A stretch of DNA of 64,000 bases, taken from assembly GCA_029817715.1 (NCBI GenBank), contig JARUPY010000085.1:2418001-2482000 (forward strand). The letters run 5' to 3'. The DNA comes from Melastoma dodecandrum (Eukaryota > Streptophyta > Magnoliopsida > Myrtales > Melastomataceae). Positions 49,217 through 62,159 of the stretch are shown one piece after another. The translations under genes and the position numbers were made by a program. Within the stretch, counting starts at the first letter, position 1. Each line of letters begins with the position of its first letter. The notes under the pieces were generated by a model that saw only the letters and a program-made list of their open reading frames with translations, was not told the DNA's origin and searched no databases.

Positions 49217-49639
49217 TTCTGCAAACAAATCGATCAATAAATGGATCAACCTACCATACTACCACACTAACTTTGAACAACAAACAACAACTCTCTCAAA
49301 AAAAAAAATCTCACCTGTCCATACAGAAAAGGGGATGGCCTTAGGGCATCTAAAGTCTGGAGTCAGGGCTGTGGTATACCTACGGGGTCGGGGCAGAAGG
49401 TGGAAATAGGGGGGAGAGACTGAGGTGGGATGGAAGGTGTTGGGGCTGGGTGGAGGAAAGATGTGAGAAACGTGGTCGGAACTGGCGGGGATTAGGATCG
49501 CGGTGGGAATGGTGGTCGGAACAGGCTAGAGTTGGGGTCGCGGTGGGAATCGTGGTCGGGAAGGGTCTGATTAGGCTGATTTGGGAGAGGATTTAATTTG
49601 GGTGGTGGGGAGGGTCTGATTTGGGGGAGGGTTTGGTTA

Positions 49640-49860
49640 GGGCTCAACGCCCTTTGATTTGGGAAATATTGAGGGTTGACGGTGCCGCTGACGAAGTTAA
49701 TAGCCAGGTCAGCACCATGTAAGTCTCCGTTAGCGGGGACGGCTAACGGATGGTAAAATCGATTTGACGGAGTAACGTTAGGACACATAGCGATATCTTT
49801 GAAAGTTTGGGCTAAATCGAAAAAAACCGACAAAATTTAGAATATATACGATAATTTGGG
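49640..49860 (-). repeat. Right terminal inverted repeat of the MULE
   Basis: It is the inverted counterpart of 44809-45022. It keeps the same internal palindrome (CTCCGTTAGC at 49725-49734 and its partner at 49742-49749). Confidence 0.8.
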
Positions 49861-49869
49861 AAAAAAAAA

Positions 49870-50282
49870 AACATCATATGTGGTCGGTTGTGGAACAGTA
49901 TGATTCATTGGGGCACCACCCCAACCACCAACACCCATCTCATCATCCATTGTTCTTTTGGGTTCTGGGCTCAAGGCCCAATTCATGCTTCTTGATGACG
50001 CCATCAGTTAGATGTCAAACTGGGCATCATCTAATTCAGACAACCTTTTAATCTGTCGAACTCCCCCAATCACACTCGGAACTATTCCTTCTTGTGTTTA
50101 TTGGATATGCCCCCCAAGAAACACACTCCATGATTGAGTAGATTGTTCCACCAGGTTTAATGACTAAACTCAACCCAAACAAGCAGCTTAAATTTAAACC
50201 CCCCGAACCATCGAGAAGAATGAAATTCATAACCAATTCATCTGGAAGTCTTAGATTAGATCTTCCTGTCTTCCCGCTGAAG
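49870..50282. other. Flank between MULE and HIPP copies
   Basis: About 410 bp with no gene. The right end resembles the sequence just upstream of the intact HIPP gene (both read CCGCTGAA-GATGAAGGCAAGT), so the duplicated block begins here or slightly upstream. Confidence 0.35.
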
Positions 50283-50513
50283 ATGAAGGCAAGTGACACA
50301 GAATTTTCTTATAGCAGTAGAGTCCACTCCCTTGCTTCTTCCTTTGGATGCGATTTTTCCTATTGATCGTTGCAATGGCATTTATAGACCACGGGATTGA
50401 CAACGTGGGAGGAGATTGACTCGGCTTGCATGACGATGACCCTGAGGAAGAAGGTCGGAGATGCCATGATACTTAAGATCGAGGAAGAACCTTCTCTCTG
50501 TATCGTCATGTAA
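50283..50513 (+). pseudogene. Truncated copy of the neighbouring HIPP gene
   Basis: The block begins with the same ATGAAGGCAAGT start and GC-type donor as the intact gene at 51195. The end encodes EEIDSACMTMTLRKKVGDAM and ILKIEEEPSLCIVM plus TAA, closely matching the intact copy's last exon and keeping a CaaX terminus (CIVM). The middle exon with the metal-binding CxxC-type loop is missing, as are the Lys/Pro-rich linker and a proper acceptor. It is therefore a truncated tandem duplicate. Confidence 0.7.
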
Positions 50514-51194
50514 ACTCGGCATCCTGCTGTGCACTAAAGGATGCAAACAGTTCAACTGAAATATCAGCCTGTCAGCGATTCAACCTTGTTATTGTCTGAA
50601 TTATTCGAAAAAAGTCTCTCTGTCCGCGACCCCATTGCAACCACAACTTCTTTGGTCTAGTTTGGCAGAGGGAGGGGGGCACAAGAAACTATATGACTTA
50701 TCAATGGCTTTTTGGGGTCAAGTCAAGAATGTTATTTAATGGTCTTCTTTTGGTTCCTTTGCCATTGTTAGTGATCTAACTTAAGATGGGATTTTTCTTG
50801 TTTAGACTTAAAAATGCCTCAAGTCTCTGTCAGATATGCAAGCAATTGCATGGTATCATCATCATCAACAAATTTGACATTTGACAAAAGACAGACAGAC
50901 AGACAGGACCACCTCTTAAGGAGCAGAAGGTGTTGTTTTTAGGATTGACTGTGTCTAATTCCCAACAACTCAAAGGGCAATTTGGGATTAAAAATGTGGA
51001 GGTCCTTTTGGTTTAATCGGGTTTAACACCAAAAGTCCATGATTAAGTGACGTGGAATGAGTAGTTTGATCCACCGCAGGCTAACCTCACCCAAAACAAA
51101 CACCTTATCGCCCATAAAGAACGCTGTTGTCAAATCTTTAGTTCTTAGCAGAGGAAGATACTCACGTCCTCTTTTTTGCCTTCTCCGCTGAAAG
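50514..51194. other. Spacer between HIPP copies
   Basis: About 680 bp including the 3' flank of the truncated copy and the promoter of the intact one. No gene is seen. Confidence 0.35.
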
Positions 51195-51739
51195 ATGAAG
51201 GCAAGTAACTTCAATTCCTTCTTCTCCCCTTTTCCTTCTTTTGTTTTTCGAGTCGTGGAATTACGCGACCTCTGTTCCTTCTCATGTCTCTGTGCAGCAA
51301 AAGATTGTCATCAAGGTTTGCATGAACTGCGACAGGGCCAGGTCGAAGGCCATGAAAGTCGCCTCCGAAAGCTGCGGTATGTTTCGTATTATTCTTCCGG
51401 TTCGTTTACTGGGATGGTGTTCATAGACCTTGGATTTAAAAAAAAAAAAAAAAACGGGCAGGCGTTAGGTCGGTGGCGATAGAGGGGAATGACTTGGACC
51501 AGCTGGTGGTAACGGGGGAGGGGATCGACTCGGCATGCCTGACCACAACCTTGAGGAAGAAGGTCGGAGATGCTGTGATACTCAAGATCGAGGAAGTCAA
51601 GCCTGAGAAGAAGGATGAGAAGAAGGACGAGAAACCAAAATGCGAGTGGTACTGTCCTCCTCCCTTTAATCCCTGCGCTCCTTATCCGTACCCCGCTGTG
51701 GTTTGTGAGCAAGAACCTTCTTACTGCTCCATCATGTGA
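51195..51739 (+). CDS. Heavy-metal-associated isoprenylated plant protein (HIPP)
   Basis: Three exons: 51195-51200 (ATG AAG), 51298-51376 and 51462-51739; 120 aa. Residues 3-70 form an HMA fold beginning MKQKIVIKVCMNCDRARSKA and continuing RSVAIEGNDLDQLVVTGEGI. The metal loop reads CMNCDRAR, so the usual MxCxxC is altered. After a Lys/Asp/Glu-rich linker and a Pro/Cys-rich tail, the protein ends CSIM, a CaaX farnesylation signal. HIPPs are metallochaperone-like, membrane-anchored proteins in metal and stress responses; metal choice here is unknown. The first intron starts GCAAGT: only the GC donor after ATG AAG gives the family's MKQKIVIKV start. A truncated copy lies 0.7 kb upstream. Confidence 0.85.
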
Positions 51740-52395
51740 ACTTTGGTATCCCCCCTCCCAGCAAGGCATTCAACCCGATCGCCGAAATCAATTCGAACCC
51801 GTTATTGTCCGTTCTGTAGAGACACCGGACTTACCTGAATCAAAGAAGCCATGTTGTAGCTTTCTTTTGGGTTGCAGATATTCAGAAGACACTCCATTGT
51901 TTCCAATTTGAAAATCCCAACAGGCAACAACTAGAAACTTGTTTTCTCATGCTGAGTTGGTGATCATTATGAGACCAGAAAGAGTGGGTTAACTATCACA
52001 AAACTCATTCCCCTGGTCCTACCCATCTCACAATCATCTCGCCAACAAAAACGACTTCATTCCCAAAAATCTATTAAACCCATTGCGACACTTCACTCCC
52101 TCGGCCAGTTCACTTCCGTGTCCAACAGGAGCAACAACATCAACAACCGCTTCGACATTCCCTTCTGCGTAGCAGCCATCATCCCGTCCCGTCGAGGCAG
52201 TGAACACACTACTACTAACGGCTAATCATGGACGGAACCCCATTAGTTCGCTGCCCATCGAGCTCATTGATCTGACCCGTCTGGCGTATAAACCCAGGGT
52301 CCTCTCTGGATAGCCTTCGTATAAAGTAACAAACGAAAGCGTCTTCGAGGGCAACCCGGGCTGGCATTTCACCTTCTGGTATCGTTCATCAAGTA
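51740..52395. other. Intergenic between HIPP and U1 gene
   Basis: This holds the 3' UTR of the HIPP gene and the flank of the U1 gene. An antisense ORF at 52226-52432 has no family resemblance. Confidence 0.35.
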
Positions 52396-52449
52396 GTCCC
52401 ACACTGGCTAGGGGGAGAGAGGGGAAGGGCATTAAGATAGGATAAAAAG
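52396..52449 (+). promoter_or_regulatory. Plant snRNA promoter: USE and TATA box of the U1 gene
   Basis: GTCCCACACTG at 52396-52406 matches the plant upstream sequence element RTCCCACATCG at 9 of 11 positions. GATAAAAAG at 52441-52449 serves as TATA. The 34-nt gap is the four-turn spacing of RNA polymerase II snRNA genes; polymerase III genes have about ten bases less. The TATA begins 30 nt before the RNA start. Confidence 0.82.
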
Positions 52450-52470
52450 GAGGTCCGGGGAGTGAGGCAA

Positions 52471-52633
52471 ATCACTTACCTGGACGGGGTCCTTGGGCGA
52501 TCAAGGAGGCCCATGGCCTGGGTTGGCGACCTCCATTGCACATTGAGGAGGGGTGCCCGCCCAAGGTCTGTCCTCGGGCAGATCCTACGTCATAATTTGT
52601 GGCAGATGGGGCCTGCGTGCGCGCGGCCCCTGC
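52471..52633 (+). ncRNA. U1: U1 spliceosomal snRNA
   Basis: About 163 nt, the usual U1 length. The 5' end carries ACTTACCTG, which pairs with 5' splice sites. Stem-loop I includes the GATCAAGGAGG U1-70K loop region. Stem-loop II carries CATTGCACATTG, the U1A protein site. An Sm site AATTTGTGG lies at 52594-52602, followed by the GC-rich terminal hairpin (GGGGCCTGCG paired with CGCGGCCCC). The first bases are ATC before ACTTACC, where plant U1 is AT followed directly by ACTTACC, so one C is inserted or transcription starts further in. Promoter and 3' box are both present, so the gene is probably functional or a recent variant. Confidence 0.88.
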
Positions 52634-52638
52634 TCCCC

Positions 52639-52653
52639 CAAGACATAGTACGA
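52639..52653 (+). terminator. Plant snRNA 3'-end box of U1
   Basis: CA, six bases, then AGTACGA (52647-52653) fits the plant snRNA 3' processing signal CA-N3-10-AGTNNAA with one mismatch. It lies just past the terminal U1 hairpin. Confidence 0.6.
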
Positions 52654-52830
52654 GGTTTCTTTTTTCTTTTGTCGTTTGGGCCTCTTATTTGGTTGAGGTA
52701 AAGACGGAGAAGGCAGGCTGTTAAAACGGGTAGGAACGGGTGTCAATCATCCTACGTTTTCCATTCTTCCTTCTTCCCCTCCCATACCCTTTCTTCTCTG
52801 CATCACGGTGGGAGAGGAGCAGGGAGGATA

Positions 52831-55800
52831 ATGGGTCGTTTGTTCAAGGCCCGTTTCCTCCTGCCATTGTTGTTGCTCCTGTCTGTGGCACATTCCCCTG
52901 TTTTCGCCGCCAAGGTCCGGCTCCGAATCAATACCATCGAGAATTCGACCTCAGGACAGATTGTTCCGTCACTCATTGCTTTTGGTGATTGTGTTTGCGT
53001 GTGTAGTCATACGTAGTGTACCTAGGACCACAAGAGAATGGCGGGCGAATTAGCCCTCAGGACATTGCAGATGTCCAGAACTCTCATTACGATTTGATGG
53101 GATCGCACATGGAAAGGTATCCCTGGATTTCGTATCAGGATATTTTCACGGGCTTATGAAAAGTCGGGGGATTCTGATGCCTCGTTGTGTTTTGCAGCAA
53201 TGAGAGGGCTAAGCAGTCAATTATCTACTCGTACACGCGCTTCATCAACGGCTTTGCTGCTGTTATGGACGAGACTCAGGCAGAGGAGATTGCAAGTACG
53301 TCGCCCTGTTTCGCTGCCTTGCCATGTCCCATGCTGTTATCGTCTTCCCAAGTTACCTATTTCAAATTATCAAAATCGATATGATTACACACAGAGAATC
53401 CGAACGTTATGGCTGTGTTCCCAAACCGAGCAAGGAAATTGCACACCACAAGAACGTGGGATTTCCTTGGATTGGGAAAAGATGGCACAGTAATACCTGG
53501 ATCCACCTGGGAAAGGGCGAGGTTCGGTGAGGACACGATCATTGCCAACCTCGATACTGGTGTTTGGCCAGAATCAGCGAGCTTTAACGACGAAGGGATG
53601 GACCCGATCCCATTGAGGTGGAAAGGGATATGTCAACAAGGCATTAAAGATAAAATCACCTGCAACAGGTTTTCGCGGAGTTTCGATCTCTGATTTGTTC
53701 GTTTCTAAGAACCTCAGCAGGCCAACATCTTATCATCCTATGACTATTGCTATAGGAAGTTGATTGGGGTAAGGTACTTCAATGATGGATATGTCGCGGA
53801 GGGTGGAACCGTCACCGATGACACCGCGACCCCTCGGGACGTCGAGGGTCATGGAACTCACACCTTGTCGACTGCAGGAGGAGCCTTCGTTCCTAAAGCC
53901 AATTACTTTGGCTTTGCGAATGGGACCATGAAGGGGGGATCACCTCGCGCCCGTGTGGCTGCTTATAAGGTTTGCTGGCCGGCTTTCTCCGATGAAGGCG
54001 GATGCTATGATGCCGATATTCTGGCGGCCTTTGAATCAGCGATAGCCGATGGGGTTGACGTGATCTCGTTTTCTGTTGGGGGCAGTCCCAGTGAGTTCTT
54101 TAACGATGCAATTGCAGTCGGTTCATTCCATGCGACCTTGAAGGGGATCCCGGTGGTTGCCTCTGGAGGTAATGAAGGACCAAAAGCCGGGACCGTGACG
54201 AACCTTGCTCCTTGGATATTCACTGTGGCTGCCAGCACCTTGGATCGGGGTTACACGAGTTACACTGCCTTAGGAAACCGCACTCACCTCAAGGTACGTG
54301 GAGCTGGGATGTGAGAAAGAACACCACGTTGGTGGAGTTATCTTTTTCGACGTCTTTAATCCAGATACGTGAAAATGCCAGGGATCAAGCATGAGCACTA
54401 AAGGACTGCCAGAACGGAAGTTCTATCCTCTGATCACTGCTGGGGATGCAAAAGCCGCTGATGCAATGGATTCGGACGCGTGAGTGCTAAAGTCTTTTTT
54501 ATCATCATTTCTTAATGAGCTATCGGCAACAGTTGAACGGCATTTTGTCGCAACTATTACAGCCTACTGTGCAAGCCAGGGAGCCTCGACCCAAGCAAGG
54601 TGAATGGCAAGATATTAATCTGCCTTCGTGGCGTTACCGCTAGACTTGACAAGGGCGAGCGGGCCCTAGAGGCCGGTGCCGTGGGAATGATTCTGGTGAA
54701 CGACAATCCAGATGAAAACGATGTTTTCCACGACAGCCATGTCCTTCCTGCTTCTCATATCAACTATGCTGATGGCCAAATCCTCTTTGCTTATTATAAC
54801 TCGACACTGTGAGTTCATGGTTTAAGCTTTCCTCGTGGCTTTCTGTAAGATATTTTGACTATTTCACTTGCTCAATTATGAGCTCCACAGGTCGCCAATG
54901 GCTTTTATGACGAAGGCTGCAACAGTGTTAGGCACCAAGCCTGCTCCGGTCATGGCTGATTTCTCGTCCCGAGGACCGAACACTATCGAGCCGGCGATCT
55001 TGAAGGTTAGATGACCAAAAGGATCCAGGTTTTTCTTTTAATTCCCTGATTTAACTGAAAGATGAGACAGAGTTCCATTTCATGTAGCCTGATATAACGG
55101 CCCCGGGAGTGGACATACTAGCATCGTTATCTGAAGCAGTTGATCCGAGCATTGAACGGGCAGAACCAGCTACACCCTTTGGTTTCATGTCGGGTACCTC
55201 GATGTCCTGCCCTCATATCGCTGGTATTGTCGGCCTTCTCAGAACAGCGTACCCTGTATGGAGCCCAGCGGCAATCAGATCGGCGATCATGACTACAGGT
55301 AATCCCCACAAATTCTATCCAAACCATTTAGACAACCTCAACTAATCTGGTTCCTGCACGGTTATTGCAGCGGTGACCTTTGATAACAACAGGCAAGTGA
55401 TCAAAGATCTTAACTTCGAAAAGGCCACACCCTTCCAGTTTGGTGCGGGACACGTTCGCCCCAGCCAGGTCTTGGACCCGGGTCTAGTCTACGACCTAGG
55501 ACCATACGACTACATGAACTTCCTCTGCGCCAGGACACAAAACATTTCCCAGATTAGGTTATTCATAAACGACAGCTACGCCTGTCCTACGACGTTCAGC
55601 ATACTGAACTTCAACTACCCATCGATCACTGTCCCAGACCTAAATAACTGGGCAGTCATCACCCGCCGCGTGAAGAATGTCGGACCTCCGGGGAAGTACG
55701 TCGCCCGGGTGAAGGCACCAAGGGGGATTACTGTAGCGGTGAGGCCCATGGAGCTAATTTTCGAACAAATAGGAGAGGAGAAGGAGTTTGAGGTGTTGTT

Positions 55801-55933
55801 CAGGACTAAGGCATGGGCAAAGGCTGAGGAGTATGTGTTCGGAAGTCTAGTTTGGTCAGACGGGAAGCACGCTGTGAGGAGCCCCATCATCGTGAAGCCC
55901 AGTACGTACTCGGTGTCAATTCCTTTAACGTGA
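52831..55933 (+). CDS. Subtilisin-like serine protease (SBT5-type subtilase)
   Basis: Ten exons: 52831-52914, 53007-53116, 53198-53295, 53395-53668, 53756-54293, 54382-54479, 54563-54808, 54891-55005, 55088-55298 and 55371-55933; 778 aa, all phases consistent. A signal peptide (residues 1-27) precedes an I9 inhibitor-type propeptide (SYVVYLGPQ to GFAAVMDE). The catalytic S8 domain has Asp151 ([10 protein letters not shown]), His221 (GHGTHTLST), oxyanion Asn328 (ASGGNEGP) and Ser559 (GTSMSCPH). A protease-associated insertion lies between Asn and Ser, and an Fn3-like domain follows to the end. Family and motifs indicate a secreted apoplastic protease of the SBT5/AIR3 group, which matures peptide hormones or remodels cell wall. 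Substrate is unknown. A decayed copy follows immediately downstream. Confidence 0.93.
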
Positions 55934-56372
55934 AAATGAAGAATGTTACTTCATGATGTGAATAACAAAACCCGACAAGTAGTTTTGCACAAGAAGGGAG
56001 AGCTTGGCCCCCGATATCGAAACCCGTCATTTGTCCCATGTCGCTTGTAAGAAGAAGGGCATGGTGATGGGATGATATTAATGGGAAGTTTATGTAATCT
56101 GATCACAATACGCCATTATTCCTTTCTAATGAAAAGCAAGTTCGTCTCCTCTCTGTTTCTGTACTTGGAGAAACAGGGGACGTGACTCGATTAACATGAT
56201 TTTTTGTTACGATCCTTCGTTTTGATTGTGATTGTGATTACTTTCGGAAAGAAGATTGTCTGAGGTGAGGTTTTAAATGCAGATTTTGAAGGGGTAGCAC
56301 AGACAGAAGGTTTTGAAAATAGGGGAACAAGAACAGAGCACCCTCGGCTCAGTACTAAGTTGGAGAGGAGAA
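55934..56372. other. Spacer between tandem subtilase copies
   Basis: This holds the 3' UTR of the intact gene, with a poly(A)-signal-like AATGAAAAG near 56128, and the 5' flank of the pseudogene. No other gene is seen. Confidence 0.35.
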
Positions 56373-58185
<1,813 letters not shown>

Positions 58186-58445
58186 CACTCGTTCAGGAGG
58201 TTCAAAAGTGGCACAGAAAACTAGAGTAGGAACGATTGGGAACGCTTCCGATGATGATGTTATTAAAAATCCTCAATGAAGTTTTACAGAAAGGAAAGTT
58301 CCCCCATGTGTTTCTGAAGTTGAAATTCCTTTTCCTTTTCCTTCTGTTGAGGAATGTCTATGAGTGGGTGATCCAAACAAGAATAAGTTACATGCTTTCT
58401 CAATGACTCGGGGACAGTGAAATCAGCACTGGTCCCGGCTGTTTT

Positions 58446-61400
58446 TCACCCTCCGAACAAGTACCCGGCTGCCTGTTCCTCGTTCCCATCGAAAAACTTC
58501 AAAGCTTGAATGACTGCATCTCTCCTGAAACCCAATTCCACAAGCTTTGCCACTTTGGCTTCGAAATCCAGATTCTGTAACCACGACAAATTTAAGGACT
58601 ATGGTCATAACTGATTCTTGCTATTACGGATCGAGGAAGATGCCAGGTGAAATCAAAATCAAAAGTTCAGACGAAAAATCAAAGCGACCTGGGTCACATC
58701 TCCAGGGGCAGTGTTACCACCTAAAGAAGTTTAAGGCAAACGATATGAACCATAAGTACCACCAAATGTATATCTCACTGAACTGAAAGCAGACACGATT
58801 AATGAAGAACAGAAATACCAGAAGATGCTGGACCGGCTGAGGTGGTTGTGCTTTTGTCTGCTGATCCACTGGCACCCTGTCAACAAGAATACTCACATTT
58901 TGGGTACCTGCTCGCACAAAAACTTCCCAAGTATATATGGTAAAGGAAGAACAACACATATATACCGAAGCCCCTGAACTGGATGCCTGCTTGGCAGTTC
59001 TCTCCTCATCCAGAAATCGAGATGGTAAGTCCTTCTCTGTAAACACCATAAACATATTTGGCTTTGTAGCAGAAATGGATATTTGTTCAGGATATGATTA
59101 ATTTTACTGTACAGACATTAAGACACCTTGTAAAAATGGCACCGCGACTTCACCTCCTCCAACCCTAAGAACATTTTCCTTCAGATCAATGATACACTGC
59201 AAAGCACAATCTAAGTTAAAATATGAATTTGCTGGCACCCGACGGCTAATCTAAATTGGAACAGAGTAGCTTTTCAACTATCTGGAGAGGCGGCTACAGT
59301 ACCTGGTGCTTTCGCAACATATCTAGGCCGAACAGGAATTCCATATTTGGCGCGTCCAAAACCAAGAAGGAGCAAGGATAGAAAATATTCCCAATCTATG
59401 GAGGACAAAAGAAGGGAAAACTGCTCAAAATCATTCAATCTATGCATCAGTCTACTGTCCAGTCAGTGGATATGATGATCTTATACTCGCCAAGAATTAC
59501 GCGTCGGAAAACTCCAACTTTAGACCTAAATGTGATGCAGTAGGCAATAATGGATAAGGTGACGAAACGACAATGACCTATATTAGACACATTTAGCAAC
59601 AGGAGATTAAACACAGTAACGAGCAAGGTGAGAGACAGACTTCCTCTCTTATCAAGGAAACTGGATGGTCGTTTCTGAATAAAAACCACACAGAAGATGG
59701 CCCACATACCCTTAAAAGTAGAATCATAACCAGAAAAGGCTTTCTTTACCTTAATTGGAGCTACATGTATCCTGCCTAAAATTTCAGACTGACCAACGCC
59801 ATGAGCAATGCCTTTATAGCGCTCATCTAGAAGTCTCAGCAATCTGAAAAACCAAATGAAAGGGCCCATTAAATTTTTGGATATCTTGATGAAAAACAAG
59901 AGAAGAGCCGAGTGTCTGAGGAGTAAAGAGGAGTTTCATTCATCAAAGTTAACAAAACAGGGTTCTTTGACAATAAACAGTCAACGGTAAGGTATATGGC
60001 TTGAACTGTCAGGACATAACGACATACCCACAACGTTCAGCACAGCTTTTAGATATGATGGTAGACTGTGCACCACTGTCAACAAATGCCTGAAAACAAT
60101 GAAAGCATGAGGTTACGCATGCAGCACCACATTCCCCACAAGGACTACATCAGAAGAAAGAAAGCCAACAAAACCCAACACTCAAGATTTCCTAGATGTG
60201 AAGAGACGCGAGCAAGTGCACTCTCAAACATTCAAGAAACACATCACATGCAGAAACCAAACAAGATTCCGGCAAGAAGATTCCAGATCATTTGTCATGG
60301 TTATACCTTCAAAGGGATGCCATTGACCTCCATGTCCACATACAACATAACCTAAAGGCTTTGGCAGAATGATTAGTTCTACACATGGAAAGAAAGGGTG
60401 CAGTTAAAAGTACAATTGTGAACTTGTGCATACCACTCTTGCAAAAGCTTCAGGATTATATTCCAAAGCAGCAGCCCAATTTTCATCGATTCCTTTCTGT
60501 GACATCAGCAAGAATCAGATCAGGACATGTCATAAAGCTCTGAAGAAATAGTAAAAGGAAAAGCATCTTCCTACAACAAGATTGAACGAGTTACTCAATC
60601 CAAAAGAAAAATAGAAGACAAGAAATGATACCTGGCGAATAGCCTCTTCTATTTTCCTTTGTGCTTCAACATCAAAGGGATCAGCATACAGAAGGGCCTG
60701 CACCATGTTATAGACAAGCGGAGTCAACTGAAATCTCTGTTGACATTTAATCTCCTAAATTCAAGCGACAGGATCGATTCCCAAGCAAATTGCAAACTCT
60801 GAACCACTACTTACAAGTTCCTCCTCCTGCTTGCGTCGCAATTCAGATCTTTGGCCATGGCGTGCTCTTAGAATCTCCTGCAATCTATTGAGATCATTGC
60901 CGACAATGGCTTGTGCAAACTCGGGATCATTCTGGCATTTGGTAGCTCCATGGTATTAGAAATACACATCGTCCACATGGGACAGAAGACTATGGTATTG
61001 CTGAATTGAGTATCGAAGTGTTTTGGCAATTTTGGCATGAAAATCATTGCAAAAATGATCGTAATACCCAGATGTGATGTTATGAAAATAGAGATTAAAA
61101 ATTCAATGCACATGAAAATCAGAAGATGAGAGGAAACTGTATCCAACCCATGCCATGACAATAAGAATGTGAGCGGCTCAAGCTAGTGCGTAATCTAAAG
61201 CTTAATGAGAGCTGCTAAAAATAATTCATCTACAGACAGGAGTTCCATAAATAAAAGGAGCAAGTAGACAAACAATATCCTGCCACACAACAATTATATC
61301 ACCGAAAGAACGAAAATTAGCACGAACAAGTGTGCTACAACATCTAAAACATCAACAGACCTGGAATAGTTGAGCTATTAAGTTAGAGTCCTGCCGAAGT

Positions 61401-62159
61401 TGTCGCTGTAGTGCAGCAGGGTTCACAGCAGATCCGTCAGGATTCAGACCCAGGTCATTTGTCGCGGCACTGAAATCGTTTAAGATAGAAGATGCATCGG
61501 TCTCAAGAAAAATACCGTCAAGGGGGCGGATTTTGCGGCGCAATTTAAGATTTTAAAGGTTTAAAAATATTTATCCAAGAACAACAATATAAGAAATTGC
61601 ACACCAACACCAACATTAACCTGGAGGGAGCAGCGGACACCACCATAAGCAAGTCCTCGTCCTTAATACCCAGAGCGCCCAGCCTGTCCAAATTCCTAAC
61701 CTCCCTCCCATTATACAGCAACTGCTGCTGCTGAAGTGGCACTTGCGTCTGCACATCCCACACTTTCCAAACCAATCAAAAACAGCAAACAGCACGAAGA
61801 AGCAGACAAACAAACGATCCGGAAAGCCCTCGACTTTCGCTCAGAATGGATCCCAAAGGCCGCTCCTTTTCACTTCCCCGACCGCATTCTGAATCCCCAA
61901 AACACCAAAAACAAAAAATAATCCGAAGAACAGATTTGTATGGTCTTCTCACCTCCACCTCCAGCAAAGCCTTCACGTTCTCCACCTACAACACCAAAAA
62001 GAAGAGAAAAAAAAACCCAGAAACCACAAACAACAATCAAATTGGCCGTTGATCCGATTAGGGCATTAACTCTTAATGGGCGGGTGATCTTACGGATTCC
62101 TGGGGGTCGACTTCCAGTGATATGATCTGCTCGTCGGCTGTCATCACATTGATCCTCAT
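58446..62159 (-). CDS. DDI1: DNA damage-inducible protein 1 (ubiquitin receptor with retroviral-type aspartic protease)
   Basis: Sixteen exons on the minus strand from 62159-62094 (exon 1) to 58574-58446 (exon 16); 411 aa. Others: 61985-61953, 61748-61621, 61469-61361, 60931-60815, 60697-60632, 60496-60434, 60351-60307, 60089-60028, 59843-59750, 59395-59303, 59196-59127, 59036-58966, 58876-58819, 58720-58689. Phases agree throughout. The N-terminal ubiquitin-like domain (MRINVMTADEQIISLEVDPQ) is followed by a helical linker (ELRRKQEEEL). The aspartyl protease fold has the active-site motif FVDSGAQSTIIS (Asp213) and FGLDMLRKH. The C-terminal UBA domain (KLVELGFRRDAVIQAL) ends AAGYLFGG. DDI1 shuttles ubiquitinated proteins to the proteasome and cleaves heavily ubiquitinated clients. 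A small polyglutamine run lies in the Ubl domain. Confidence 0.93.

Larger units (their letters stand above)
44809..49860. mobile_element. Mutator-like element (MULE) with long terminal inverted repeats
   Basis: The ends at about 44809-45022 and 49640-49860 are inverted repeats of each other: both contain ATTATC-rTAT starts, AAACTTTCAAA-ATATCGC and the identical block TCCGTTAGCCGTCCCCGCTA. Long TIRs, a MuDR-type transposase remnant on the minus strand (46724-49216) and a passenger on + (45502-45888) identify a Mutator superfamily element. The flanks (44800-44808 and 49861-49869) are near-identical A-rich 9-mers, consistent with a 9-bp target duplication but too simple to prove it. Multiple stops in the transposase make the element non-autonomous now. 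Confidence 0.85.

Noticed and set aside
44800..49869. 9-bp target-site duplication of the MULE
   Set aside because: The flanks match 8 of 9, but both are A-rich low-complexity sequence, so the match is not strong evidence. Noted in the element entry but not called as a feature.
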